This document shows positions 8,813-19,208 of a DNA stretch of 64,000 nt, one piece after another. The position numbers were made by a program, and so were the translations under genes. The notes beneath the pieces are model-generated. The model saw only the letters and a list, made by a program, of their open reading frames with translations, was not told the origin of the DNA and made no database searches. Each line of letters starts with the position of its first letter. Position 1 is the stretch's first letter. This DNA is from a bacterium (lineage in GTDB: Bacteria; Bacteroidota; Ignavibacteria; Ignavibacteriales; Ignavibacteriaceae), in contig JADJWC010000002.1 in the NCBI GenBank assembly GCA_016716565.1, positions 248,001-312,000 on the forward strand. The letters run 5' to 3'.

Positions 8813-11800
8813 CTATTCAACACCGCTTTCCTCAACTTTTATTTCTTCTTCCTTAACCTCAACCACCGGTTCTAACTCACTTGATAACTTCAAATTCTTA
8901 TATTTCTTCAATCCAGTTCCAGCCGGTATTAAGTGTCCCATCACTATATTCTCTTTAAGACCAATCAATCTATCAATTTTAGCCTGAATTGCTGCGTTTG
9001 CAAGAACTTTCGTTGTCTCCTGAAACGAAGCTGCCGATAAGAAACTTTCGGTTGAAAGGGCAGCTTGAGTAATTCCAAGAAGTACGTGCTCAAAAGTAGC
9101 TGGCATTGCATCTCGTATTTCCATCAACTTTTTCTCTCTCTTCTTGAGATCCACGTTTATTTCCCGTGCTTTAGTTTTAGGAAGGATTGAGCCATTCTTT
9201 AATCTAGAATCACCTTTTTCCTCAACTACGACGAGATTCGACATTTTATTGTTTTCTTCTAAGAATTCTATTCGATCAACCAAATCTTCCTCAAGAAACC
9301 TAGTATCACCCGGCGATACTACCCTAACTTTCTGAAGCATTTGTCTAACGATTACTTCTATATGCTTGTCGTTTATCTTAACACCCTGCAATCGATAGAC
9401 ATCCTGAATTTCATTTACCAGATATTCTTGTACTGCACTTGTTCCTTTAATTCTAAGAATATCATGAGGGTTCATTGGACCGTCGGTAATTTTTTCACCT
9501 GCCGGGATATCATCACCTTCCTGAACCAATATATGTTTCCCTAAAGGAACAGCATATTTTTTTTCATCAGATTCATCATGAGCTATAACTGAGATTTCTC
9601 TTGAGCCTTTCTTTCTACCACCAAACTTAACCAGTCCTTCTATATCCGAAACAATCGCCGGATCCTGAGGGCTTCTTGCTTCAAATAATTCTGTAACTCT
9701 TGGTAAACCACCAGTAATGTCTCTTGTCTTTGTCGTTTGCTTTGAAATTTTTGCAAGCACAGTACCGGCAGTAATTGATTCACCTTCTTCCACAGCTAAA
9801 TAAGATCTGGTTGGAAGATTAAACGATTTCTTATCTCCATTCTCAGCAACGATAACTATACTGGGTGTCAGAGTTTTATCTTTTGAATCGGTTACAACTT
9901 TTTGTACGTGACCTGTTTGCTCATCCGTAACTTGCTTCAGTGTTGATCCATCCACTAAGTCAACAAAACCAACTTTACCTGGTATATCAGAAATAATTAA
10001 TGCGTTGTACGGATCATGATGATAAAGAGCTTCGTTTCTTTTAACAACCTGACCATCATTTACAGTAAGTTCGGCACCGTAAGGCACATCATATTTCTTT
10101 AACTGCCTATTATTTTCATCATAGATTCCAATCGCACCTCTTCTTCCTGTGACTACTTTTACCGAAAAATCTTTCCCGGAAAAAGGGTCCTGAATAACTT
10201 TTTCTACAAAATTTACTTTTTCAAATTTTGCCGTTCCTTCAATATTTGTTTCAACTTGCGATTGAGTTGCAATTCTTGATGATGTACCACCAAGGTGAAA
10301 CGTTCGAAGTGTAAGCTGAGTACCTGGCTCGCCGATAGATTGTGCAGCAACAATTCCAACAGCTTCACCTACTTCAACGAGTTTGCTTGTCGTGAGATTT
10401 CGGCCATAACATTTTGCACATACACCTTTCTTCGATTCGCAAGTTAATACAGTTCTAATATAAACCGAATCAATATTTGCATCTTCAATTTTTTCAGCGA
10501 TATCTTCAGTGATTATTTCACCAGCTTCGATAATTAATTCTTCAGTAATTGGATGATAGACATCTTCCTGAACTACTCTTCCGGTGATACGTTCGCCCAA
10601 AGGCTCTCTTTCCTGTTCGACATCTTTAAGTGCTTTTACTTCTATTCCGAGAATTGTCCCGCAATCAATTTCAGTTATAATCACATCCTGCGAAACGTCA
10701 ACTAATCTTCGCGTCAGATAACCAGCATCTGCTGTTTTGAGAGCAGTATCAGCAAGACCTTTTCTTGCACCGTGAGTTGAAATAAAATATTCAGATACGG
10801 TCAATCCTTCTTTAAAATTAGCAACGATTGGATTCTCGATAATTTCGCCTGCTTGACCGGATAATGTTTTCTGAGGTTTCATCATCAGACCTCTCATACC
10901 AGCAAGCTGTCGTACCTGTTCCTGCGAACCTCTTGCGCCAGAGTCAACCATCATATGCAAAGAGTTGAATCCGCCTTCAGCTCTTTTAATTTTTTCCATC
11001 AATGCCCGGGATACATCATTCGTAGTATGAGTCCAAACGTCAATTATTTTATTATATCTTTCTGCATCTGTAATTACACCTTGCTCGTGTTCATTTAGAA
11101 TTCCATCAACCTTTTTGTTAGCCTTACCAATAAGATTTTCTTTTTCTTCAGGGACAACCATATCTGCGTAGCTAACGGATAATCCACCTTCGCTCGCGAA
11201 TTTAAATCCAAGATCTTTCAGATCATCCAAGAATTTAGCAGTTACTTTGTTACCCAATTGGATATACATTTTTCCAATTATTCCACCAAATACTTTTTTG
11301 ATAAGAAGCTGGTTGATGTAACCCATTTCTTTTGGAAGTATTTGATTGAATATTACTCTTCCAGTAGTAGTCTCTATAAAATTCCCATCTATTTTCACTT
11401 TAATCTTTGCATGCAGACCAACCTTTTTATTATCATAAGCGATAATCACTTCCTCCGGTGAATAGAATACCATTCCTTCACCTTTATCACCTTCTCTTTG
11501 TTTCGTCAAATAGTAGCATCCGAGAACTATATCCTGAGTAGGGACAACAATCGGACTTCCATTTTGTGGAGAAAGAATGTTATGACTGCTCAACATTAAT
11601 AATGCAGCTTCGAGCTGAGCTTCGTAGGAAAGAGGAACATGCACTGCCATCTGGTCACCGTCGAAGTCAGCATTAAAAGCAGTACATACCATGGGATGTA
11701 ACTGAATAGCTTTCTCATCAATTAATATCGGCTGGAAAGCCTGAATACCGAGTCGGTGCAGCGTGGGAGCTCTGTTTAAAAGAACAGGATGTGCCTGGAT

Positions 11801-13078
11801 AATTTTTTCAAGTATATCCCAGATCATCGGGTCTTTTCTGTCGACAACTTTTCTGGCACTTTTAACTGTTTTGTTATGTCCTCTTTCAATTAATTTTCTA
11901 ATTAAGAAAGGTTTGAATAATTCAACAGCAATATCTTTTGGAAGACCGCATTGATGAAGTTTTAATTCGGGTCCAACAACAATTACAGAACGTGCAGAGT
12001 AATCAACTCTTTTTCCCAACAAGTTCTGACGAAATCTTCCCTGCTTACCTTTAAGCATATCACTTAAAGATTTTAGAGGACGATTACTGTCACTTCTAAC
12101 TGCACTTCCTCTTCTTGAATTATCAAAGAGAGCATCGACTGCTTCCTGAAGCATTCTTTTTTCATTTCGAAGAATTACTTCCGGGGCTTTGATATCCATC
12201 AGTCTTTTCAGACGATTATTTCGAATGATGACCCTTCTGTACAAATCATTCAAATCACTTGTGGCAAATCTTCCGCCTTCAAGTGGCACGAGTGGTCTTA
12301 GTTCAGGTGGTATTACGGGAATAAAACTTAATACCATCCACTCTGGTTTATTTTCAACTTTGATGTTTTCTAATTTGAAAGCTTCGATAACTCTTAATCT
12401 CTTAAGAAGGTCAGCCTTTTTTTGCTGAGATGTTTCTACTTTGACTTGCTCACGAAGTTCTTCAGATAGTTTTTCAATATTCGTATTCTTAAGAATTGTC
12501 TTTACCGCATCGCCACCAATTTTAGCAACAAATTTATCGGGATGAGTATCTTCAAATCTTTGGTTTTCAGAAGGCAAGGAACTCATCACTTCAAAGTATT
12601 GATCTTCAGAAATCAGATCACCTTTTTTCAAGCCGGTTGGTCCGGGATTGAGTACGATATACGATTCATAATAAATAACTTTCTCAAGCTCTTTAAGGCT
12701 TAAGCCGATGATGTTTCCGATCTTAGATGGCTGTGCTCTGAAGAACCAAATGTGTACTACAGGAACTGCAAGACCAATGTGTCCCATTCTCTCGCGACGC
12801 ACACTCTTCTGAGTTACTTCAACACCGCAGCGATCGCAAATGATTCCTTTGTACCTGATCCTTTTATACTTTCCGCAGAAACATTCCCAATCACGTGTTG
12901 GTCCAAATATTTTTTCACAGAAGAGTCCGTCTTTCTCCGGACGGAATGACCTGTAATTAATAGTTTCAGGCTTAGTTACTTCCCCATAAGATCTTGATAA
13001 AATATCATCGGGACTTGCAAGACTAATAGTAATGCTGTCGATATCCATCATTGCGTGTTCTTGGATTCTGAAAGCCAT
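8813..13078 (-). CDS. rpoC: DNA-directed RNA polymerase subunit beta'
   Basis: The beta' subunit (1421 aa) carries the catalytic magnesium site NADFDGDQ at about residue 470. The N-terminal zinc ribbon has CFCGKYKRIRYKGIICDRCG and the second zinc site has CESKKGVCAKCYGRN. The bridge and trigger helices lie in the middle. The length and the Glu/Lys-rich tail fit Bacteroidota. It lies 45 bases after rpoB with AGGAG upstream of the ATG, and is followed by a new promoter for the str operon. Confidence 0.98.
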   Translation of the reverse strand: MAFRIQEHAMMDIDSITISLASPDDILSRSYGEVTKPETINYRSFRPEKDGLFCEKIFGPTRDWECFCGKYKRIRYKGIICDRCGVEVTQKSVRRERMGHIGLAVPVVHIWFFRAQPSKIGNIIGLSLKELEKVIYYESYIVLNPGPTGLKKGDLISEDQYFEVMSSLPSENQRFEDTHPDKFVAKIGGDAVKTILKNTNIEKLSEELREQVKVETSQQKKADLLKRLRVIEAFKLENIKVENKPEWMVLSFIPVIPPELRPLVPLEGGRFATSDLNDLYRRVIIRNNRLKRLMDIKAPEVILRNEKRMLQEAVDALFDNSRRGSAVRSDSNRPLKSLSDMLKGKQGRFRQNLLGKRVDYSARSVIVVGPELKLHQCGLPKDIAVELFKPFLIRKLIERGHNKTVKSARKVVDRKDPMIWDILEKIIQAHPVLLNRAPTLHRLGIQAFQPILIDEKAIQLHPMVCTAFNADFDGDQMAVHVPLSYEAQLEAALLMLSSHNILSPQNGSPIVVPTQDIVLGCYYLTKQREGDKGEGMVFYSPEEVIIAYDNKKVGLHAKIKVKIDGNFIETTTGRVIFNQILPKEMGYINQLLIKKVFGGIIGKMYIQLGNKVTAKFLDDLKDLGFKFASEGGLSVSYADMVVPEEKENLIGKANKKVDGILNEHEQGVITDAERYNKIIDVWTHTTNDVSRALMEKIKRAEGGFNSLHMMVDSGARGSQEQVRQLAGMRGLMMKPQKTLSGQAGEIIENPIVANFKEGLTVSEYFISTHGARKGLADTALKTADAGYLTRRLVDVSQDVIITEIDCGTILGIEVKALKDVEQEREPLGERITGRVVQEDVYHPITEELIIEAGEIITEDIAEKIEDANIDSVYIRTVLTCESKKGVCAKCYGRNLTTSKLVEVGEAVGIVAAQSIGEPGTQLTLRTFHLGGTSSRIATQSQVETNIEGTAKFEKVNFVEKVIQDPFSGKDFSVKVVTGRRGAIGIYDENNRQLKKYDVPYGAELTVNDGQVVKRNEALYHHDPYNALIISDIPGKVGFVDLVDGSTLKQVTDEQTGHVQKVVTDSKDKTLTPSIVIVAENGDKKSFNLPTRSYLAVEEGESITAGTVLAKISKQTTKTRDITGGLPRVTELFEARSPQDPAIVSDIEGLVKFGGRKKGSREISVIAHDESDEKKYAVPLGKHILVQEGDDIPAGEKITDGPMNPHDILRIKGTSAVQEYLVNEIQDVYRLQGVKINDKHIEVIVRQMLQKVRVVSPGDTRFLEEDLVDRIEFLEENNKMSNLVVVEEKGDSRLKNGSILPKTKAREINVDLKKREKKLMEIRDAMPATFEHVLLGITQAALSTESFLSAASFQETTKVLANAAIQAKIDRLIGLKENIVMGHLIPAGTGLKKYKNLKLSSELEPVVEVKEEEIKVEESGVE

Positions 13079-13123
13079 ATTTTATCTCCTAAGTTCTATT
13101 AAAATTCTTTTTAAATAATTCAA

Positions 13124-16100
13124 TTAGTTAATCGTAACATCGAGCCCTAATCCCTGGAGCTCTTTAATTAAAACATTAAACGATTCAGGGATATTCGGCT
13201 GCAACAGGTTATCACCTTTAACAACTGCTTCGTACGCTTTTGCTCTTCCAGCAACGTCATCACTTTTAATCGTGAGGATTTCCTGCAATGTATATGCAGC
13301 ACCGTAACCTTCAAGTGCCCAAACTTCCATTTCACCAAAACGCTGACCGCCAAATTGAGCTTTCCCACCAAGCGGCTGCTGCGTAATTAATGAGTAAGGT
13401 CCAATTGAGCGGGCGTGAATCTTATCATCAACGAGATGGCTTAGTTTCATCATATAGATAAATCCACAGGTAACTTTCTGATGGAATTTCTCACCTGATC
13501 TGCCATCATACAAATCTGTTTTTGAACCCAACTCGAGCCCAGCTTTTCCAAGCCATTCTTCGACGTCTTCAACTTTGGCACCGTCAAAAATCGGAGTTGC
13601 AAATTTTACTCCGAGTTTGTGACCAACCCATCCAAGTGCAGTTTCGTAAAGCTGACCGAGGTTCATTCTGGATGGTACACCAAGCGGATTCAAAATAATA
13701 TCAACCGGTGTTCCATCTGGTAAGAAAGGCATATCTTCAACAGGAACTACTTTTGCTACTACACCTTTATTACCGTGTCTTCCTGCCATCTTATCACCAA
13801 CGGAAACTTTTCTTTTCTTAGCAACATATACTTTTGCAAGCTGAACTATTCCTGGTGGAAGTTCATCACCGCTTGCAATCTTAATTTTTTCGCGCTTGTA
13901 GTCTTCACCAATCTCGGCAGATTTATCGAAATAATTTTTAAATAAAGTCTTTATATGCTGATTGGTTTTTTTGCTGTCGAACCAATCAAGAGTATAATCG
14001 AGCTTTGTTACATCTTCGATAGCAGAGAATGTGGTATCTTTTATTGTCGTATTAGCTCTTAGCGCAACAGTACCATCGAGATCTCTTATACCTGTAGTAA
14101 CTAATCCTTCGCAGAGCTTAGTAAGTTTTTCAACAAGTTTTGCGTAATGTTCTTTTAATCTGTGATTGTGTTCGTGTTCGAGACTATCGAGCATTGCTTT
14201 CTCGGCTTTCTTCGATTCAGCATCTCTTTTCTTTCTGCTAAATAGCCGGGTTTTAATTACAGTGCCTCTTAGCCCGGGAGGTGCTTTCAATGAAGCATCT
14301 TTCACGTCGCCGGCTTTATCTCCGAATATTGCTCTTAGTAATTTTTCCTCCGGAGTTGGATCCGATTCACCTTTCGGAGTAATTTTTCCTATTAGTATAT
14401 CACCTTCTTTAACTTCAGCACCTTCTCTAACAATTCCATATTCATCAAGATTTTTAACAGCTTCTTCGCTAACATTAGGAATTTCCCTTGTTAATTCTTC
14501 TTCACCGCGTTTGGTCTCGCGAACCTGAAGCTCGAATTCTTCAATATGCAGAGATGTAAAATCATCATTCTTAACAAGATTTTCGCTGAGTATTATAGCA
14601 TCTTCAAAATTGTAACCACGCCAGGGCATAAATGCTACGAGAACATTCCTACCAAGTGCTAGTTCTCCTTGGTCGGTTGCCTGACCATCGGCTAATACAT
14701 CACCTTCTTCAACTCGTTGTCCTTCTGAGACATAAGGTTTTTGATTTATGGATGTTTCCTGGTTTGTACCATGAAACTTTATAAGATTATAAGTAACTCT
14801 TCTGACATCATTGAAAGAAGTAATTGCTTCAATGCTGTTTGGATTAATATCGTATCTGACGGTTATTTTTGTAGAATCGACAAACTCTATTACGCCACTG
14901 TTTTCAGCAACGATTATTGTTCTTGAATCACGGGCAACTCTTCCTTCCATACCAGTACCAACGATCGGTGTCTGTGGTTTTAACAGAGGAACGGCCTGAC
15001 GTTGCATATTTGATCCCATCAATGCTCTATTCGCATCATCGTGTTCAAGAAAAGGAATAAGTGCAGCAGCAGGGCTTACAATTTGTGCTGGGGCAACATC
15101 CATGTATTCTACCTGATCGGGAGCTACTATCGGAAATTCACCTTTTAATCTTGACTTAACTCTTTCTCTAACAAATCTTGACTGTTCATCTAGTAATGCA
15201 TTTGCCTGAGCAATTGTAAAAATATCTTCCTGCTCAGCACTTAAAAATTCAACGTCCTTTGTTACTTTACCTTTGCCAACTTTTCTGTAAGGTGTTTCAA
15301 GGAAACCATAACGATTAACTCTTGCAAAAATCGTCAATGAAGAAATCAGACCGATGTTTGGACCCTCAGGTGTTTCAATTGGACATAGTCTGCCATAATG
15401 TGTGTAATGAACGTCTCTTACTTCAAAGCCTGCTCTTTCTCTTGTCAATCCACCCGGTCCTAATGCTGACATTCTTCTCTTATGTGTAAGTTCAGCCAAT
15501 GGATTTGTCTGATCCATAAACTGCGAAAGCTGGTTCGTACCAAAGAAAGCATTTATCACACTCGTAATAGTTCTTGCATTAACAAGATCCTGAGGAGTAA
15601 AGTTTTCGGTATCACGCATGTTCATTCTCTCCTTGATCGTCCTTGCCATACGCGCCATTCCAACATTAAATTGTTGACTCAATTGTTCACCAACAGTTCG
15701 GACTCTTCTATTTCCTAAATGATCAATATCATCGACTGGCTCTAAACCATTTTTCAATTTGATCATATATTTTATTATTTCGATGATATCCTGTACAGTA
15801 AGAACTGTTGTTGTTTCGGGAATATCTAATTTCAATTTGTCATTCATTCGATGACGACCAACATCACCTAAATCATATCGCTTATCGTTAAAAAATAATT
15901 TTTCGATCAACTGTTCAGCAGTGTCAAGATCCGGTGCTTCACCTGATCTGAGCTGTCTGTAAATAGCATACAGAGCTTCTTCCTTTGACTGGGAAGTATC
16001 TTTCTTTAATGTATTTACAATCAGGTCCTGTTCCGGTGATGTATCACGCGATAAAAATCTTATAGTTTCAATTTCGGCTTCTGTAAGTCTTTCAAGATCT

Positions 16101-16882
16101 TCTTCTGTTAAATAACTTCCGCCACTTAAGAAGATTTCACCGGTTGACATATCAAATACATCGCTGGCAATTGCTCTTCCGATGTAAGATGTTAAATCAG
16201 TTTTATTAACTTTTACTTCTTCAACAAGATTAAAGAGATTGAATATCTCATCGTTGCTTGTATAGCCAAGTGCTCGAAGCAAAGTTGTTGCGGGGAATTT
16301 CTTTCTTCTATCGATATAAACATTTAACACATAATTAATATCGGTAGCAAATTCAACCCACGAACCACGCAGAGGTATTATTCTTGCTGAATAGATTGGA
16401 GTTCCGTTCGGGTGAACGGTTTCCGAAAAAGCAACACCAGGTGATCTGTGAAGCTGAGACACAACAACTCGTTCAGCACCATTAATAACGAAGGTACCTT
16501 TTTCTGTCATGAAAGGAACACTTCCTAAATAAACTTCCTGTTCAACACTGTTTACAAATTCTTCTGTGTCAGGGTCTTTTGCTGATAATCTTAATTTTGC
16601 TTTCAGAGGAGCTGCAAAAGTCAAGCCTCTTTCCATGCATTCTTCAACTGAAAACCTTGCTTTCTCAACGCTGTAATTGATAAAATCCAGTCGATAATTT
16701 TCTTTATTATCGAAAATCGGGAAGTTATCAATAAATACTTTTTGAAGACCTTTATTCTCTCTATCTTCAGGGAGTTTATCGAGCTGAATAAATTCTTCGA
16801 AAGTTTCAGTCTGGATATTCAGTAAATCGGGCACATCCATAACTGATTTGATAGCTCCAAAGGAAATGCGGTTATTGTTCAA
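13124..16882 (-). CDS. rpoB: DNA-directed RNA polymerase subunit beta
   Basis: The beta subunit (1252 aa) forms the other half of the catalytic cleft. The rifampicin region reads LSQFMDQTNPLAELTHKRR then SALGPGGLTRERAGFEVRD at about residue 470, so the usual resistance positions (D516, H526, S531 by E. coli numbering) are wild type. The C-terminal switch region ends with SFNVLIKELQGLGLDV. The start is a TTG codon with AGGAT just upstream. It is separated from rplL by 135 bases containing an attenuator-like hairpin. Confidence 0.98.
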   Translation of the reverse strand: MNNNRISFGAIKSVMDVPDLLNIQTETFEEFIQLDKLPEDRENKGLQKVFIDNFPIFDNKENYRLDFINYSVEKARFSVEECMERGLTFAAPLKAKLRLSAKDPDTEEFVNSVEQEVYLGSVPFMTEKGTFVINGAERVVVSQLHRSPGVAFSETVHPNGTPIYSARIIPLRGSWVEFATDINYVLNVYIDRRKKFPATTLLRALGYTSNDEIFNLFNLVEEVKVNKTDLTSYIGRAIASDVFDMSTGEIFLSGGSYLTEEDLERLTEAEIETIRFLSRDTSPEQDLIVNTLKKDTSQSKEEALYAIYRQLRSGEAPDLDTAEQLIEKLFFNDKRYDLGDVGRHRMNDKLKLDIPETTTVLTVQDIIEIIKYMIKLKNGLEPVDDIDHLGNRRVRTVGEQLSQQFNVGMARMARTIKERMNMRDTENFTPQDLVNARTITSVINAFFGTNQLSQFMDQTNPLAELTHKRRMSALGPGGLTRERAGFEVRDVHYTHYGRLCPIETPEGPNIGLISSLTIFARVNRYGFLETPYRKVGKGKVTKDVEFLSAEQEDIFTIAQANALLDEQSRFVRERVKSRLKGEFPIVAPDQVEYMDVAPAQIVSPAAALIPFLEHDDANRALMGSNMQRQAVPLLKPQTPIVGTGMEGRVARDSRTIIVAENSGVIEFVDSTKITVRYDINPNSIEAITSFNDVRRVTYNLIKFHGTNQETSINQKPYVSEGQRVEEGDVLADGQATDQGELALGRNVLVAFMPWRGYNFEDAIILSENLVKNDDFTSLHIEEFELQVRETKRGEEELTREIPNVSEEAVKNLDEYGIVREGAEVKEGDILIGKITPKGESDPTPEEKLLRAIFGDKAGDVKDASLKAPPGLRGTVIKTRLFSRKKRDAESKKAEKAMLDSLEHEHNHRLKEHYAKLVEKLTKLCEGLVTTGIRDLDGTVALRANTTIKDTTFSAIEDVTKLDYTLDWFDSKKTNQHIKTLFKNYFDKSAEIGEDYKREKIKIASGDELPPGIVQLAKVYVAKKRKVSVGDKMAGRHGNKGVVAKVVPVEDMPFLPDGTPVDIILNPLGVPSRMNLGQLYETALGWVGHKLGVKFATPIFDGAKVEDVEEWLGKAGLELGSKTDLYDGRSGEKFHQKVTCGFIYMMKLSHLVDDKIHARSIGPYSLITQQPLGGKAQFGGQRFGEMEVWALEGYGAAYTLQEILTIKSDDVAGRAKAYEAVVKGDNLLQPNIPESFNVLIKELQGLGLDVTIN

Positions 16883-16947
16883 TTATCCTACTCCTTTTGT
16901 TAAAAAACTTGTTTTTTTTAAGCATAAAATTGCAACATCCTAAACGC

Positions 16948-16978
16948 AAAAAGCGATAGAACGGAAAACCGTACTATC
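16948..16978 (-). terminator. attenuator-like hairpin between rplL and rpoB
   Basis: On the minus strand GATAGTACGG, a TTTT loop and CCGTTCTATC form a nearly perfect 10-bp stem, followed by GC and a TTTTT run. It lies in the rplL-rpoB gap, where E. coli and others have a partial terminator that lowers rpoBC expression relative to the ribosomal-protein genes. No promoter is obvious after it, so partial read-through is the likely mode. Confidence 0.7.
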
Positions 16979-17017
16979 ACTCTTTACAAAAAGGATTTAA
17001 TATCGGCTGTAAAATGA

Positions 17018-17401
17018 TTATTTCAGTACTACTGTAGCGCCGGCTTCTTCAAACTCTTTTTTGAGCTTTTCAGCTTCGTCTTTTGAGATACCCTCTTTAA
17101 CTGTGTTTGGGGCACCATCAACCAGATCTTTTGCTTCTTTTAATCCTAAACCGGTATGAGCTCTTACAACTTTAATAACGTTTATTTTCTTCTCACCAGC
17201 ATTCTGTAAAACTACTGTGAATTCTGTTTTTTCTTCAACAGCAGCTGCTTCGCCAGCACCACCACCCATTGGTCCAGCCATCATCATTGGTGCTGCAGCA
17301 GTTACTCCGAATTCATCTTCGAGAGCTTTCTTTAATTCAGCTGCTTCCATAAGGGACATACCCTTAATTATATCTAATGCTTGTGTTACTTTTTCTGACA
17401 T
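17018..17401 (-). CDS. rplL: 50S ribosomal protein L7/L12
   Basis: L7/L12 (127 aa) forms the flexible stalk that recruits translation GTPases. It has the N-terminal dimerisation helix, a Gly/Ala/Met-rich hinge at about residues 35-55, and the C-terminal domain with INVIKVVRAHTGLGLKEAKD and the LVDGAP turn. It lies 33 bases after rplJ with AGGAGTAT before the ATG. Confidence 0.97.
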   Translation of the reverse strand: MSEKVTQALDIIKGMSLMEAAELKKALEDEFGVTAAAPMMMAGPMGGGAGEAAAVEEKTEFTVVLQNAGEKKINVIKVVRAHTGLGLKEAKDLVDGAPNTVKEGISKDEAEKLKKEFEEAGATVVLK

Positions 17402-17434
17402 TTTATACTCCTGATTTTTAATTTCTATAAAAAT

Positions 17435-17956
17435 TTATGCTGCTTGCTTTTGAGAAATTTGTTCGACGACACTGACAAGATCTCTCATTACTGCATTGAT
17501 GGCTCCGACAATTCCTGATACAGGCGAATTTAGAGAGCCCATTATTCCTGCTATCAATTCATTCTTGCTTGGAAGTGTTGCTAATGCTTTTAGCTGGCTT
17601 CCATCGAAATACTCGCCCTCAACGTAGCAGGCTTTGAGAGAAAGTTTTTCTTTATCACCAAAATATTTACTGATGATTTTTGCCGGTGCGAGCGGATTCT
17701 TTGTAGCAAAAGCAAATCCGGTCATTCCAGTTAAGTGATCTGCAATTTTATCGTACTTGCCTGATTCATCAAGAGCTCTTTTAACAAGAGTATTTTTAAA
17801 TACCTTATAACGAACTCCTTCGTTTCGAAACTGCGTACGAAGCGAACTAATATCTTCGACATTAATTCCGTGATAATCAGTTAAGTACACTGCAGAAGAA
17901 CTCTCCAGGAGTTCTTTTATCTCAGAAATTATTTCTGACTTTTCGTTTCTGTTCAT
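17435..17956 (-). CDS. rplJ: 50S ribosomal protein L10
   Basis: L10 (173 aa) anchors L7/L12 dimers to 23S rRNA. The N-terminal rRNA-binding region contains VYLTDYHGINVEDISSLR and VRYKVFKNTLVKRA; the C-terminal helix that carries L7/L12 ends the protein. Its 70-base leader after rplA is where the L10-L7/L12 complex regulates translation in other bacteria; a comparable structure was not worked out here. Confidence 0.95.
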   Translation of the reverse strand: MNRNEKSEIISEIKELLESSSAVYLTDYHGINVEDISSLRTQFRNEGVRYKVFKNTLVKRALDESGKYDKIADHLTGMTGFAFATKNPLAPAKIISKYFGDKEKLSLKACYVEGEYFDGSQLKALATLPSKNELIAGIMGSLNSPVSGIVGAINAVMRDLVSVVEQISQKQAA

Positions 17957-18026
17957 TTACTCCCGTTTTCATTAATAAGTTTACGTGTCGGTTAGAAGCA
18001 TTTATTTTTTGAGTGCGTAAAACTTT

Positions 18027-18728
18027 TTAAGCCTGACGAACGGTATATTCATCCTTTGAAATTCTTAATCCCGGTCCCATTGTGCTGGACAAGAATAAAC
18101 TTTTAACATATTGTCCTTTAGCTGAAGCAGGTTTCATCTTTATTATAGTATTGATGAAAGCTTTCGCATTGTCAACCAGTTTATCATTTTCAAAATTTAA
18201 TTTACCAACAGAAGTATGGACAATTCCTGTCTTATCCACTCTGAATTCAATTTTACCAGCTTTAATTTCTTTCACAGCCTGAGAAACATCCTGAGTAACT
18301 GTTCCACTTTTCGGATTCGGCATTAAACCTTTTGGCCCCAGAATTTTTCCAAGTTTTCCTAGTTCACTCATCGAATCAGGTGTTGCAATAATCACATCGA
18401 CATCTGTCCATCCACCTTTTATTTTTTCAAGATATTCTTCAAATCCTGCGTAGTCAGCTCCTGCGTCCAGAGCATCCTGAGCTTTAGCACCTTTTCCAAT
18501 AACCAGTACTGAAACTTGTTTGCCGGTACCATGCGGAAGCGAAACTGTTCCTCTAAGCATTTGATCAGCCTGACGCGGATCAACTCCGAGACGCATAGCA
18601 CAATCAAGCGATTCAACAAATTTTACTTTTGAGGCTTCTTTAAGAAGAGCTACAGCTTCCTGTAAAGTGTACTCTTTATCGCTTTTTACTTTTGTTTGAA
18701 ATTCTTTTTTTCTTTTTGAAGTTTTCAT
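18027..18728 (-). CDS. rplA: 50S ribosomal protein L1
   Basis: L1 (233 aa) forms the mobile stalk that escorts E-site tRNA. It shows SLPHGTGKQVSVLVIGKGAK, GPKGLMPNPKSGTVT and the C-terminal KGQYVKSLFLSSTMGPG. Its length is typical. It is placed between rplK (29 bases) and rplJ. L1 commonly represses the rplK-rplA pair; not testable here. Confidence 0.97.
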   Translation of the reverse strand: MKTSKRKKEFQTKVKSDKEYTLQEAVALLKEASKVKFVESLDCAMRLGVDPRQADQMLRGTVSLPHGTGKQVSVLVIGKGAKAQDALDAGADYAGFEEYLEKIKGGWTDVDVIIATPDSMSELGKLGKILGPKGLMPNPKSGTVTQDVSQAVKEIKAGKIEFRVDKTGIVHTSVGKLNFENDKLVDNAKAFINTIIKMKPASAKGQYVKSLFLSSTMGPGLRISKDEYTVRQA

Positions 18729-18757
18729 GTTAGAACTAAAAATTTATTAAATTATAA

Positions 18758-19182
18758 TTAATCTTCGACTGTAAGTCCCATACTCCTAGCAGTTCCTGCA
18801 ATCATACTCATTGCATGATCAACATCGAAAGCATTTAAATCTTTCATTTTAATTTCAGCAATTTCCTTGAGCTGTGCTTTGGTAACTTTGCCAACTTTTT
18901 ACGATTGGATTCGGCAGATCCTTTTTCTACTTTCGTCAATTTCTTAAGAAGAACTGCAGCTGGAGGAGTCTTTGTAATAAACGTGAAGGACTTATCTGAA
19001 TAAACTGTTATTACAACCGGAATGATCATTCCATCTTTATCCTGAGTTCTTGCATTGAACTGTTTACAAAACTCCATAATGTTTACACCTTTTTGACCAA
19101 GTGCTGGTCCAACCGGTGGAGATGGATTAGCTTTGCCTCCGGGTATTTGCAATTTTATAAAACTATCTATTTTTTTTGCCAT
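18758..19182 (-). CDS. rplK: 50S ribosomal protein L11, broken by a one-base frameshift
   Basis: L11 binds the GTPase centre of 23S rRNA. The N-terminal domain and linker (MAKKIDSFIKLQIPGGKANP to EKGSAESNRKK) are normal. After the run of five A at 18896-18900 (minus strand) the original frame gives a short nonsense tail and stops after 112 residues, while the next frame gives VGKVTKAQLKEIAEIKMKDL and ends SMGLTVED, the normal L11 C-terminus. Restoring one A gives exactly 141 residues, the family length. As L11 is near-essential and all else is intact, a base missing from the assembly is the likeliest cause; a real frameshift or recoding is the alternative. Confidence 0.93.
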
Positions 19183-19208
19183 AACGTATTACCTTATTCG
19201 AATAAAAT

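Noticed and set aside
18758..19182. Programmed frameshift in rplK
   Set aside because: No slippery heptamer with a following structure was recognised, and two other genes show the same kind of loss, so a sequence error is simpler.
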